This document shows positions 10,125 through 18,557 of a stretch of DNA of 64,000 nucleotides, one piece after another; the stretch's first letter is position 1; every line of letters starts with the position of its first letter. The notes under the pieces were generated by a model. It made no database searches. It was not told the origin of the DNA and saw only the letters and a program-made list of their open reading frames with translations. Origin of the DNA: CALHRB01 sp964473465 (GTDB taxonomy: Bacteria; Bacteroidota; Ignavibacteria; Kapaibacteriales; UBA2268); assembly GCA_964473465.1 (NCBI GenBank), contig CAYYPE010000001.1, forward strand, positions 372,001 to 436,000, written 5' to 3'. The translations under genes and the position numbers were made by a program.

Positions 10125-11312
10125 ATGGAAATCAATCAGGAAGATTTTATACGAAAAAATCAACCAAACATCTTAATTGTTGATGATATGCCGGAGAACT
10201 TATGCTTGCTGGGTAAGACTCTTCAAAGAGAGGGTTATGATATTTCTTATGCTTCCGATGGCGATCAAGCCATAAAAATTGCAAGGAAATTAAAACCAGA
10301 CCTGATACTTCTGGATATTCTAATGCCCAATATGAATGGTTATGAAGTATGTAAAATAATAAAAGAAACCAAAGAGACCTCCGATATACCAATTATATTT
10401 TTAACAGCCTTAAGCGATTCCACGCAAGTGATTGAGGGTTTCAAGGTAGGGGCAGCCGATTTTATTACCAAACCTTTTAATATTCCTGAAGTGATTGCAA
10501 GGATCAAGACTCACCTTGACTTAAAGCTTTCGAGGGATATGAACATTAATTACATAAATAAATTAAAAGCATATAACAAGGAACTTAACGAAGCGGAAAT
10601 GAAACTAATTGAATTGAATAATAGCAAGGATAAATTCTTCTCAATAGTTGCTCACGATTTAAAAAATCCCTTCCATGGTTTTATGAGACTGACAGAGGTG
10701 ATGCTTGTTGATTTTGATGAACTCTCCAGAGATGAAATAAAGACCTATTTGCAGGAAATTCACGCATCTGCCGAAAAATTATATAAATTACTTGAAAACC
10801 TTTTAACTTGGTCAAGGGTTCAAATAGGGAAGATACCCTATGAGCCAGAAGAAATTGTGTTATCTGAAGTTTTCGAAAGTGCAATTTTGCTTTTCAGGGA
10901 AAATGCAAAGAGTAAAAAAATTAAAATTCAGAATAATATACAAAGTGACGTTAAAGTTTTTGCTGATAAAAACATGGTTGATGCAGTTGTCAGGAATTTA
11001 CTTTCGAATGCAATTAAGTTTACTAATATCGAAGGACATATAAACATTTATACACAAAAGCCAAATGAAGACAATACTGTCCAAATTGTTATTCAGGACG
11101 ATGGAATAGGGATGAGCAAAGATGAGCTTAACAAAATATTCAGGTTAGATTATCAGTTAATCCGAAATGGGACAGCAAACGAAAAAGGCACAGGATTAGG
11201 TTTAATTCTTTGCAAGGAATTAGTTGAAAAGAATTTCGGCAGATTAGAGTTAGAGAGCGAAGAAGGATTAGGCACAAAATCAATAATTTACCTACCACTG
11301 AAACCACAATAA
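10125..11312 (+). CDS. Cytoplasmic REC-histidine kinase hybrid
   Basis: 395 residues. An N-terminal receiver domain (about 14-130) has the acidic pair D20/D21, phosphoacceptor D64 (LLDILMPN), T94 and K116. A coiled-coil linker (about 140-168) leads to a HisKA dimerisation domain with H177 in the H-box VAHDLKNP. The HATPase domain carries the N-box (RNLLSNAIKF), the G1 box (DDGIGMS) and the G2 box (GTGLGL). No membrane segment or sensor domain is present, so input probably comes by phosphotransfer or from a partner kinase into D64. No output regulator gene is adjacent. The receiver-first order is common in Bacteroidota-type genomes. Signal and target are unknown. Confidence 0.92.
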   Translation: MEINQEDFIRKNQPNILIVDDMPENLCLLGKTLQREGYDISYASDGDQAIKIARKLKPDLILLDILMPNMNGYEVCKIIKETKETSDIPIIFLTALSDSTQVIEGFKVGAADFITKPFNIPEVIARIKTHLDLKLSRDMNINYINKLKAYNKELNEAEMKLIELNNSKDKFFSIVAHDLKNPFHGFMRLTEVMLVDFDELSRDEIKTYLQEIHASAEKLYKLLENLLTWSRVQIGKIPYEPEEIVLSEVFESAILLFRENAKSKKIKIQNNIQSDVKVFADKNMVDAVVRNLLSNAIKFTNIEGHINIYTQKPNEDNTVQIVIQDDGIGMSKDELNKIFRLDYQLIRNGTANEKGTGLGLILCKELVEKNFGRLELESEEGLGTKSIIYLPLKPQ

Positions 11313-11344
11313 GATTGATGTTTTCCTCAAAGCAAACTTTTTCT

Positions 11345-11352
11345 TATTTTTG
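11345..11352 (+). promoter_or_regulatory. Candidate -7 element TAnnTTTG
   Basis: TATTTTTG matches the Bacteroidetes -7 consensus. The predicted transcript would start near 11359 and give a leader of about 35 bases for the gene at 11395. No TTTG -33 element is seen at the right distance. Confidence 0.4.
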
Positions 11353-11394
11353 AATTTCAATAAATAACATTTTTGAATTTATTCATTTCAGCTT

Positions 11395-11871
11395 ATGCCA
11401 ACATTTGCGATTGAGAGTAATGGAAGATTAGAAAAAACTGCTGTGTATTATAACGGTGAACAAATCGGAGGGGTAAAAGAAATTTTCCTCAGTTTGAACG
11501 AAGATAGTGATTTTGATGCTATTATCCAATATGAAGGAGTTGATAGAAATATCCATACAAAGAACATTTTCTTAGATGTTTTAGACAAAATTAAGGTTGT
11601 TGAACCATCGTTCACCGAAGAAGAAGCCAAAGAACTGCAGCTTCTTGAAATTGAAAGCGACGGAGACATACAAAACACCATGGTTTATTATAACAATGAA
11701 CCTTTGGAGGGTTTGGTAAGTTTATATTTACATATCAAAGCAACACAAAATAAAAACGGTATTCGTTCGCTCTTTTCATCTAAAAGGAATATTCCTGACA
11801 CTCTTGAGTTCAAGAGTGAATTTATATTTAGAAACGAAGACGATACTTTAGAATCGGAGGTTATATTTTAA
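11395..11871 (+). CDS. Small protein with an internal duplication, function unknown
   Basis: 158 residues, soluble, acidic, no signal peptide. Two copies of a beta-type motif are visible. Residues about 6-34 run IESNGRLEKTAVYYNGEQI and then GGVKEIFLSL. Residues about 83-111 run IESDGDIQNTMVYYNNEPL and then EGLVSLYLHI. The shared pattern is IES[ND]G..[QE][NK]T..VYYN.E.[IL].G, which suggests two related beta subdomains. The stop codon overlaps the start of the next gene by one base (TAATG), so the two are translationally coupled. No family is recognised. Confidence 0.75.
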   Translation: MPTFAIESNGRLEKTAVYYNGEQIGGVKEIFLSLNEDSDFDAIIQYEGVDRNIHTKNIFLDVLDKIKVVEPSFTEEEAKELQLLEIESDGDIQNTMVYYNNEPLEGLVSLYLHIKATQNKNGIRSLFSSKRNIPDTLEFKSEFIFRNEDDTLESEVIF

Positions 11872-12467
11872 TGAAAACAAAACTACAAAGATTTTCTGTA
11901 ATCTTTATGGCTTTTCTTGTTGTTTTCTTCTTCATTGCTCCTGAATTTCTCGAAGCAAGGGGAGGAAGAGGCGGCTTCAGGAGTTTTGGCGGCAGTCGTT
12001 CGAGGTCTTTTTCCTCACCATCTAAGAAAAGTTTCAATACACCTATGAATAGATCTACTCAACGGCAAACTACCAGCTTTGGAGGTAAAAGATTGTCAAG
12101 TGCCAATGAATACAGGGCTAAATACGGACAACCAAGAAAAGTGAGTCAACCCGGACAAACCCCCGGTGTTCCTGCAAATTACAGGATTAACCAATACGGT
12201 GGCTTTAGTAATGGATTAATGATGGGCTACCTGATGGGTCATACAAGCTGGTTATGGTTTATGCCATTTCATCCTGCTTTTTATTATACAAGACCACAAT
12301 ATGTTGAAAATCCTGATGGCACTGTTGATGTTTATCCACCAACATTCGATTGGGGGAAATTGTTTATCACTCTAATTATTGTTGGGGCTATAATATACTT
12401 TATTGTCAGGGCGATTCAGCGGAGAAAATTATCTGCGAGGGCATCGTCACAGTCTTCTTTCAGTTAA
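11871..12467 (+). CDS. Exported low-complexity G/R/S-rich protein with C-terminal membrane anchor
   Basis: 198 residues. A signal-like hydrophobic segment (about 9-24) is followed by a low-complexity stretch rich in Gly, Arg and Ser (RGGRGGFRSFGGSRSRS, about 30-70). A short hydrophobic, aromatic segment (GLMMGYLMGHTSWLWFMPF, about 115-135) and a second clear membrane helix (about 164-182) follow. The tail is basic (RAIQRRK). The pattern resembles small membrane proteins whose Gly/Arg/Ser-rich region faces outside the cytoplasm. It overlaps the upstream small gene by one base. Function not recognised. Confidence 0.7.
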   Translation: MKTKLQRFSVIFMAFLVVFFFIAPEFLEARGGRGGFRSFGGSRSRSFSSPSKKSFNTPMNRSTQRQTTSFGGKRLSSANEYRAKYGQPRKVSQPGQTPGVPANYRINQYGGFSNGLMMGYLMGHTSWLWFMPFHPAFYYTRPQYVENPDGTVDVYPPTFDWGKLFITLIIVGAIIYFIVRAIQRRKLSARASSQSSFS

Positions 12468-12491
12468 TTCTTTCGTTTTAAAGAATATTTT
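12467..12491 (+). terminator. Weak hairpin-plus-T stretch before recQ
   Basis: ATTCTTT (12467-12473) pairs with AAAGAAT (12480-12486) around a 6-base loop, followed by ATTTTT. The stem is AT-rich and overlaps the preceding stop codon, so it may be only a partial terminator. Confidence 0.3.
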
Positions 12492-12493
12492 TA

Positions 12494-14650
12494 ATGAAAT
12501 TTGATTCAAATTTCCAGAAAGCCGCTCTTATGCGGTTTTTTGGTTTTAGTGAGTTTTTACCCGGGCAATCGGAAGTTATTAACTCTATTTTGGATTTGCG
12601 GGATACACTTGTTGTAATGCCAACCGGTGCAGGAAAATCACTTTGCTATCAGCTGCCTGCTGCTATTCTTGAAGGAACTGCAATTATAATTTCACCACTA
12701 ATAGCTTTAATGCAAGATCAGGTGGATTCACTTAAAAATACAAATCTCAGATCTGCTTCGATAAACAGCACTCAAAGTTTTTCGGAAATGACTGATACAA
12801 TCAGGAGGGCTATCGAAGGGAATTTTAAATTAATTTATATTGCTCCGGAAAGATTAGAAAACAAGCTTTTCATTAAAGATCTGAAAAAAATAAGGATTTC
12901 TTTCCTTGCTGTTGATGAAGCACATTGTATTTCCGAATGGGGGCATGATTTCAGGCCTTCTTACCTTAACATAGCTAATGTTATTGATGAAATTACAAAT
13001 ATTCCCAAAATTGCTCTGACAGCAACAGCAACCCCAGAAGTTCAGGACGATATTATATTTTCATTAAAAATGAAACGCCCGAATAGATTCATCAGGGGTT
13101 TTGACAGGAAAAATCTTAGTTATATTACCATAAATACTAATCAAAAAGAAGTAATATTAAAAAAAATAATCAAAAAAATAAAAGAGCCTGTCATTGTCTA
13201 TTGCGGAACAAGAAAACGGGTAGAATTCTATTCTGAATATTTATTAAAGAATGAAATCAATGCAGTTGCCTATCATGCTGGTCTGGATAAAGAGGTAAGG
13301 TACAGGACTCAGAACAGCTTTATGAAAGATGGCTCTGAGGTTATTGTGGCAACCAACGCTTTTGGTATGGGTATTAATAAATTAAACGTGCGTGCCGTTG
13401 TTCATTGTGACCTAACTCAAACAATAGAAAGCTATTATCAGGAAGCAGGCAGAGCTGGACGAGATGGATTGCCGTCTGATTGCATCCTTTTATATACCAA
13501 ATCTGACAGAAAACTTCAGGAATTTTTCATCGAAAGTAATTATCCTGCTAAGAATGATTTCATGATGGTTTATAGTTCATTGAAAAAAATATCTGGAGGG
13601 AATAAAAATCTTCTCAATAATCAATACCTAAATATTATGGATTTTGCTAATTCAATTAATTTACCGATAATTAAAGTTAATACAATAATGAATATTTTTG
13701 AAAAGAACGGTCTGATAAAATTCAGTAACGACCAAACATTTTCAAGCATTAAGCTATGTATGGATGCTTCCGGCATAAGGCGACTGTTTTACTCGGCTGA
13801 TTTGAAACAAAAAATAATTCTTGAATCTCTTTTGAGAAATATTCCTGCAAGTTCTTATGAAGGGTATAAAAGAGTTGATATTGCAAAGATTTCTGAGATG
13901 ATTGGAGTTACTTTGCAGGAGTATAAGGAGCAGTTAAGAATTTTCGAAATTTCTGGTGTGATTAGTATCAAAAATTTACCAAGTGAAGATAAAATGATTA
14001 TGAATTTTGATGAAAAAGAAAATATATTTGATAGAATCAATTTCGAAAAAATGGAAGTAAGAAAAAAAAGAGCCTATGAAAAACTTGACAAAGTAATTGA
14101 ATTTGCCGAAACCCGGGAGTGCAAAAGAAACTTTATTCTTGAATATTTCTCCGAAACAAATTATAATGGAGTCTGCGGAAGATGTTCATCATGTAATTCC
14201 CAAACATTGATAAAAATTTACCAAAAGGATATTGAAAGTAATTCATTTAAAGAAGTTAGCGGAAGAAAATTAGAGAAACCGAAAGAAGCTAAAGAAAATG
14301 AAGAAACTACTAAAAAAATTTCAACTTTATCAATAACAATTTTCGATTTAATTTCTAAAGGGATGAACATTAAGGATGTCTCAAAAAAAATGAGGGTGAC
14401 TGAAGCTGAAATTGCCTGGGGAATACAAGAATTAATAGAAAATGACTATTTCGTTCTCATAGAGCAATTTGTTGATATCAAAACATATCAAAAAATTAAA
14501 CAAATAGTTAAGAATTTTCCGAACAGTCCCTTGAGGGTTATTAGAGCAAATTTTGACGAAGGAATAGAAATTCCAATACTGAGAATAGCCACAGCCTTTG
14601 CACGGAAGGAATTAGGGATTAATAGCAACATCTTTAAAAAGAAAAAATGA
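12494..14650 (+). CDS. recQ: ATP-dependent DNA helicase RecQ
   Basis: 718 residues; unwinds DNA 3'-5' in recombination and fork repair. The superfamily 2 core is complete: a Q-motif region (FGFSEFLPGQ, about 16-25), Walker A (MPTGAGKS, about 42-49), DEAH box (141-144, followed by the RecQ-typical CISEWGHDFRPSY loop), and motif VI (QEAGRAGRDG). The RecQ C-terminal zinc module is present, with Cys in ECKRNF and in VCGRCSSC. The last 120 residues form a helical region similar to the helix-turn-helix extension of some RecQ proteins in this phylum. A typical HRDC domain is not obvious. It lies upstream of yebC and ruvC, a recombination-linked neighbourhood. Confidence 0.95.
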   Translation: MKFDSNFQKAALMRFFGFSEFLPGQSEVINSILDLRDTLVVMPTGAGKSLCYQLPAAILEGTAIIISPLIALMQDQVDSLKNTNLRSASINSTQSFSEMTDTIRRAIEGNFKLIYIAPERLENKLFIKDLKKIRISFLAVDEAHCISEWGHDFRPSYLNIANVIDEITNIPKIALTATATPEVQDDIIFSLKMKRPNRFIRGFDRKNLSYITINTNQKEVILKKIIKKIKEPVIVYCGTRKRVEFYSEYLLKNEINAVAYHAGLDKEVRYRTQNSFMKDGSEVIVATNAFGMGINKLNVRAVVHCDLTQTIESYYQEAGRAGRDGLPSDCILLYTKSDRKLQEFFIESNYPAKNDFMMVYSSLKKISGGNKNLLNNQYLNIMDFANSINLPIIKVNTIMNIFEKNGLIKFSNDQTFSSIKLCMDASGIRRLFYSADLKQKIILESLLRNIPASSYEGYKRVDIAKISEMIGVTLQEYKEQLRIFEISGVISIKNLPSEDKMIMNFDEKENIFDRINFEKMEVRKKRAYEKLDKVIEFAETRECKRNFILEYFSETNYNGVCGRCSSCNSQTLIKIYQKDIESNSFKEVSGRKLEKPKEAKENEETTKKISTLSITIFDLISKGMNIKDVSKKMRVTEAEIAWGIQELIENDYFVLIEQFVDIKTYQKIKQIVKNFPNSPLRVIRANFDEGIEIPILRIATAFARKELGINSNIFKKKK

Positions 14651-14681
14651 TTTTAAGTTCTGATAAATAAATTATTTAATT

Positions 14682-14689
14682 TAATTTTG
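14682..14689 (+). promoter_or_regulatory. Candidate -7 element TAATTTTG before yebC
   Basis: TAATTTTG matches the Bacteroidetes -7 consensus TAnnTTTG and is the same octamer as in the tRNA/rpo and rplU promoters of this window. The predicted start near 14696 leaves a leader of about 38 bases. No exact TTTG -33 box is seen. Confidence 0.5.
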
Positions 14690-14734
14690 CAATTACCTGA
14701 AAATAAATTTTAAAAATTAATTGAGAGAAAATAG

Positions 14735-15493
14735 ATGTCTGGTCATAGCAAATGGGCAAATATTAAACATAAAAAGGCTGCAAAAGATGCCAAAAAGGGA
14801 AAGATATTCACAAGGATAGCCAAGGAAATAACTATTGCAGCCCGAGAAGGAGGCGGAGGAGATCCGGAAATGAATCCAAGGCTTCGTCTTGCAATTCAGA
14901 ATGCTAAATCTGTTAATATGCCTTCTGATAATATTAAAAGAGCTATTCAAAAAGGAACAGGCGAAATCGAAGGAGCTGCTTACGAAGAAATTGTCTATGA
15001 GGGATATGCACCAATGGGCGTTGCAGTGATTGTTGAGACAGTAACAGACAATCGCAACAGAACATTTTCCGAGCTACGTTCACAATTTGGTAAACTTGGG
15101 GGAAATCTGGGAGAGCCCGGCTCTGTAGCCTGGAATTTTGACAGGAAAGGAGTCATAGTAATAAAGACAGATGGCAAAACCGAAGATGAGTTGCTTGAAC
15201 ACGTTCTTGAATCCGGAGCAGAAGATTTAGAATTTGATGAGGAGTCCTCCCGAATTATTTGTGCTTTTGAAGATTTAATAAAGTGTAATAAATATTTCGA
15301 AGATAATAAATTTATTGTTGAAGAAAGTAAATTTGAATATATCCCCAAAACATACATAAATATTACTGAATTAAACGATGCAAGGAAAATAATAAAATTT
15401 ATGGAAGCTATCGAAGATCTTGATGACATTCAGAATGTTTATGGGAATTACGAATTTTCTGATGAAATAGCAGCTCAACTGGAAAAAGAATAA
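14735..15493 (+). CDS. yebC: YebC/PmpR family DNA-binding or translational regulator
   Basis: 252 residues, the usual length. The N-terminal signature is complete: MSGHSKWANIKHKK, then KGKIFTRIAKEI, a glycine-rich GGGGDPEMNPRLR segment and the NMPSDNIKRAI helix. The central YEGYAPMGVAVIVE strand and the RNRTFSELR helix follow. Family members act as transcriptional regulators, and related proteins help ribosomes through difficult peptides. The stop codon is one base before the ruvC start, the widespread yebC-ruvC pairing, so the two are surely one transcript. Confidence 0.95.
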   Translation: MSGHSKWANIKHKKAAKDAKKGKIFTRIAKEITIAAREGGGGDPEMNPRLRLAIQNAKSVNMPSDNIKRAIQKGTGEIEGAAYEEIVYEGYAPMGVAVIVETVTDNRNRTFSELRSQFGKLGGNLGEPGSVAWNFDRKGVIVIKTDGKTEDELLEHVLESGAEDLEFDEESSRIICAFEDLIKCNKYFEDNKFIVEESKFEYIPKTYINITELNDARKIIKFMEAIEDLDDIQNVYGNYEFSDEIAAQLEKE

Positions 15494-15494
15494 A

Positions 15495-16037
15495 ATGATA
15501 ATACTCGGAATTGATCCCGGCTCTGTTATTTGTGGGTATGGTGTAATTGAATTCAATTCCGGAAAACTTCAACTAATCGAGTATGGTTCAATCAAAGTCA
15601 AAAAAAAGAACGAAGAAATCAATCAAAGACTAAAAGAAATATTTCTGAGGTTAAATGCAGTTATAGACCGAACAAAACCGGAGATAGCTGTATTCGAAAC
15701 TGTGTTTTATTCAAAAAATGCACAGTCCTTAATGAAATTATCTTTTGCAAGAGCAGCAGCAATTCTTGCAACAAGCTTAAAAGATATTATGTTTGCCGAA
15801 TTTACACCACGAGAAATTAAAAAATCAGTTACTGGAAACGGAAATGCAGGTAAAAAGCAAGTTCAATTTATGGTTAGAACCCTTTTAAAAATTCAGGAAA
15901 CACCAGATTTCTTCGATGCCACCGATGCTTTAGCCGCTGCGATATGTTATGCCTTCAGAAATCAAACACAATCGAAAACCTCAAAATCATGGACTGAATA
16001 TATAAAAAACAACCCTGATAAGGTTTTGAAGATTTAG
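15495..16037 (+). CDS. ruvC: Holliday junction resolvase RuvC
   Basis: 180 residues. Cuts four-way DNA junctions made by RuvAB during recombination. The four acidic metal-binding residues are at D7 (GIDPGS), E68 (VFETVF), D141 and D144 (DATDALAAA), matching the spacing of the E. coli enzyme. Start ATG lies one base after yebC. The stop TAG is immediately abutted by the stop of the convergent mscS gene, with no base between. ruvA and ruvB are not in the window. Confidence 0.96.
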   Translation: MIILGIDPGSVICGYGVIEFNSGKLQLIEYGSIKVKKKNEEINQRLKEIFLRLNAVIDRTKPEIAVFETVFYSKNAQSLMKLSFARAAAILATSLKDIMFAEFTPREIKKSVTGNGNAGKKQVQFMVRTLLKIQETPDFFDATDALAAAICYAFRNQTQSKTSKSWTEYIKNNPDKVLKI

Positions 16038-17087
16038 TTAAGTATTATTTTTCAAATGAACATCAAGCTGATTGAAAGGTATCTGAATGCCTTCCTCTTT
16101 GAATTTTTTAAAAATTGCCGTATTTAGCTCATGAATAGTCAAACCTCTTATAGCAGGTTCATGAGCCCAGCAAAGTAGTTCGAAATTCAAACTTGAATCC
16201 CCGAAAGTGCGGAATCTGACTCTTGGTTCTGGGTCTGGGATGACATTATCGTTCTGTTTGGCAAGTTCAACCAAAATTTGTTCCACTCTATCAATATCAC
16301 TATCGTAAGAAACACTAACAGGCACTCTAACTCTGAAATTCCTTACAGGAGCACTCTCGTTAACGATTTTAGAATTTGCAATTATTGAATTTGGTATTGT
16401 AATTAAAACGTCATCGCGTGTTTTTATACGGGTGCTTCTTGCACCGATGAAAACAACTTCGCCTCTGTCTTTGTCGTCTAATTCTATGTAATCACCGATT
16501 TTAAAAGGTTTATCAAGGAATAGGCTGATACCTCCAAATAAATTAGCAAAAGTATCTTTAGCGGCAAGAGCTATTATTATACTGACAATACCAGCCGAAG
16601 CAAGGAAGGGAGTTATATCAATATTCCATACAGCAAGAATCGTCATAATTGATGCTAATATTACAACAATCCTGATGATGACAACCAAAAGAGGAATAAT
16701 ATCTCTTTGCAAACCCACAAATTCGAATATTTTATTTATTCCTTTATCAACAAAATTCTTAATAATTCTGAAGGCTGAAATACCCCAAAAAAGAACCAAC
16801 AGTGTATTTATAATGCTTTTATATAATGTAATATCAGCTTTAGACAGTTTAATCACATCGAATGTTATAATTATTCCTGTCAAAAAAATCGTTACGAATA
16901 TTGGTAAGCGAATGGCAGATACAAAATAATCATCAAAAGTTGTTTTAGTTTTGCTAACAAGCCTCTTGACTACTTTATTTAAAAATAAATCAATAATAAA
17001 AGCAATTAAAAAGTAAGCCAGTATTATTAACAAGGCTATGACATAGGGGGAATTGGAAATACCCAAAGATTTTATAAGATTATACAT
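16038..17087 (-). CDS. MscS-family mechanosensitive channel
   Basis: 349 residues. About four hydrophobic helices fall in the first 165 residues. The pore-lining TM3 is around 160-190 (FLASAGIVSIIIALAAKDTF, then NLFGG) with the small-residue pattern of MscS. The beta domain follows, with the family motif FKIGDYIELDDKDRGEVVFI and then a TTRI-like GARSTRIKTRDD. The C-terminal alpha/beta domain carries the conserved INELNTAIFKKFKEEGI-type helix (here IHELNTAIF). It releases solutes on hypo-osmotic shock. It converges on ruvC with zero spacing, and its own transcript probably starts at the -7 element at 17111-17118. Confidence 0.93.
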   Translation of the reverse strand: MYNLIKSLGISNSPYVIALLIILAYFLIAFIIDLFLNKVVKRLVSKTKTTFDDYFVSAIRLPIFVTIFLTGIIITFDVIKLSKADITLYKSIINTLLVLFWGISAFRIIKNFVDKGINKIFEFVGLQRDIIPLLVVIIRIVVILASIMTILAVWNIDITPFLASAGIVSIIIALAAKDTFANLFGGISLFLDKPFKIGDYIELDDKDRGEVVFIGARSTRIKTRDDVLITIPNSIIANSKIVNESAPVRNFRVRVPVSVSYDSDIDRVEQILVELAKQNDNVIPDPEPRVRFRTFGDSSLNFELLCWAHEPAIRGLTIHELNTAIFKKFKEEGIQIPFNQLDVHLKNNT

Positions 17088-17110
17088 ATTAAACTCATGT
17101 TATTGACGAG

Positions 17111-17118
17111 CAAAAATA
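17111..17118 (-). promoter_or_regulatory. Candidate -7 element for mscS
   Basis: Read on the minus strand this is TATTTTTG, matching TAnnTTTG. It is 23 bases before the mscS ATG. No matching -33 TTTG box is seen about 20 bases upstream. Confidence 0.4.
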
Positions 17119-17132
17119 ATAAATTAACTCCA

Positions 17133-17164
17133 TTTTTTTAGCTAAGAAATAATAGCTAAAAAAA
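17133..17164 (-). terminator. AT-rich hairpin between the DsrC-like gene and mscS
   Basis: TTTTTTTAGCTA (17133-17144) pairs perfectly with 17153-17164 around an 8-base loop. It is mostly A-T pairs and the trailing T run is part of the stem, so termination of the DsrC-like transcript is plausible but weak. Confidence 0.35.
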
Positions 17165-17204
17165 AGTCTGATTATTAATAATAATAAAAATCTGAAAAAT
17201 TACA

Positions 17205-17864
17205 TTAAATCAATCTTAAGCCAGCTAACTTAACAGCACCACGATGAAAGCCTTCAGGAAAAAGTAATTCCAAATCTTCAAGAGTAAAGTTAAAATGATC
17301 GCAAAGCTCGAAAATATTAGGTATCCTATGCTTAGATGACCATTCATTTCTTAAATAGTTGATAACCTGCCAGTGATCTTTTTCGAGTTTGATTTTAATT
17401 TCATAAGCTTTGCCAAGAGCCCATTCAGGATCCCACTCGTCAGAGTTTATAAGGAATCCCAGCTTATCAACCAGATACTGCTTTTCAGTCATTTTAGCTG
17501 GAACTTTTTTCTCCTGATTATCCCAATAATAATATTGTAAATAACCAGATTTGTAAGATAAGCCAGCTAACTTACATGCACATCGCTGATAGCCAAGAGG
17601 AAAAAGGGCCTTCAAGTCGTGCAGCTTTAGATTATTATGTTTACATGTAGTGAAAATAACAGGACATTCATTAGTATTTTCAAACTCTTGACGAATAAAA
17701 TTAATAACTTTCCAATGTTCCTCAGTTAAAGAAATATCCATTTCTTTAGCCATACCAATTGCAAAATTCTCATCCCAGTCTGAAGGATTGATTAAGTATC
17801 CCAATTCATCAACAGAATAGATCTTATCGTTATAGCTGAAGCTATAATTGGACGAAATATTCAT
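17205..17864 (-). CDS. Tandem DsrC/TusE-like protein lacking the C-terminal redox cysteine
   Basis: 219 residues from the ATG at 17864. A longer TTG start (17903) is less likely: AGGTG sits 7 bases before the ATG, and a TAAGTTTG -7 element overlaps the TTG. Two DsrC folds are joined by a linker. Domain 1 (about 18-108) and domain 2 (about 131-219) each show [VL]D[EK]LG[YF]LIN, then DWD/EWD, a [LI]..[ED]HW.V[IV]N[FY][IL]R helix, LFP.G and the K LAGL end. DsrC uses two C-terminal cysteines 11 residues apart as a persulfide carrier; TusE keeps only the last. Here domain 1 keeps only the inner one (C97) and has Tyr (108) at the outer position. Domain 2 has Val (211) at the inner position and stops six residues later. 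A regulatory or scaffolding role is inferred. No dsrAB or tus genes are nearby. Confidence 0.8.
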   Translation of the reverse strand: MNISSNYSFSYNDKIYSVDELGYLINPSDWDENFAIGMAKEMDISLTEEHWKVINFIRQEFENTNECPVIFTTCKHNNLKLHDLKALFPLGYQRCACKLAGLSYKSGYLQYYYWDNQEKKVPAKMTEKQYLVDKLGFLINSDEWDPEWALGKAYEIKIKLEKDHWQVINYLRNEWSSKHRIPNIFELCDHFNFTLEDLELLFPEGFHRGAVKLAGLRLI

Positions 17865-17900
17865 TTCAGCACCTTTTAAATTGTCTGAAAAACTGTTGTT

Positions 17901-17908
17901 CAAACTTA
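17901..17908 (-). promoter_or_regulatory. Candidate -7 element for the DsrC-like gene
   Basis: On the minus strand TAAGTTTG matches TAnnTTTG. A transcript starting near 17894 would give a 30-base leader before the ATG at 17864, which argues against the upstream TTG as start. Confidence 0.45.
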
Positions 17909-18048
17909 TAGAATTTAGTAGGAATATAAAAATTAATTTTGTTGTTTTTTTTTATTTTTATTAAAATTGAGTAAAATTAATGAGCTTATTTTAATAAAAT
18001 TTATATATATATGTTTAATTAAGTTTTCAACACATTAAAGGTGTAAAA

Positions 18049-18543
18049 ATGAAATACTTATTTATTAGTTTGGTTGCTACTTTTTTCTTCCTACTATCTG
18101 GATGCTCCGATAACACAAATAATCCCACCGATGATTACATGGTTATTGCTGATTTTTCGATTGATAACGACTGGCAGTTGAATTTCAAGACAAATACGGT
18201 TTATTTTCATAAGCTCGATATGTCCGGTAGAGTGCAGAGAACACTCACTTCGGTTATGGTTTCCGGCTCAAATACTTATACGATGATATTGTCAGTCTTT
18301 GACGATGGCAAAGGAGTATTATCTTTTAAACTAACTGATCCAATTACAGAGGGTCAGGCTTCAGTATCGTGGACACCGGATAACCCAATTTATAACACAA
18401 AGCAGACAGGTCAGATAACACTTACAAAAATGACAGATGATGAATGGATTGGTTCATTCCATTTTGAAGCTACAGACTTCAAGACTGGCAAGACAATCAA
18501 AGTTAATAATGGGAAGCTAAAAGCGAAAAAAAATCTAATATAA
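18049..18543 (+). CDS. Lipoprotein, function unknown
   Basis: 164 residues. A signal peptide with lipobox LSGC places the lipidated cysteine at C19, followed by a polar linker (SDNTNNPTDD). The mature part is beta-rich with alternating aromatic and polar residues, ending in a Lys-rich tail (KLKAKKNLI). AAGGTG lies 6 bases before the ATG, a good Shine-Dalgarno site. The gene stands alone and converges on the lipoprotein at 18558-19040 with a 14-base gap. No family is recognised. Confidence 0.75.
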   Translation: MKYLFISLVATFFFLLSGCSDNTNNPTDDYMVIADFSIDNDWQLNFKTNTVYFHKLDMSGRVQRTLTSVMVSGSNTYTMILSVFDDGKGVLSFKLTDPITEGQASVSWTPDNPIYNTKQTGQITLTKMTDDEWIGSFHFEATDFKTGKTIKVNNGKLKAKKNLI

Positions 18544-18557
18544 TTATGTCAGCTGGT

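Noticed and set aside
14995..15429. 144-residue antisense frame within yebC
   Set aside because: It mirrors the codon bias of yebC on the other strand and is Ser-rich shadow sequence.
17865..17903. Longer TTG-started form of the DsrC-like protein
   Set aside because: The TTG overlaps a -7 promoter element; the ATG at 17864 has an AGGTG site 7 bases upstream.
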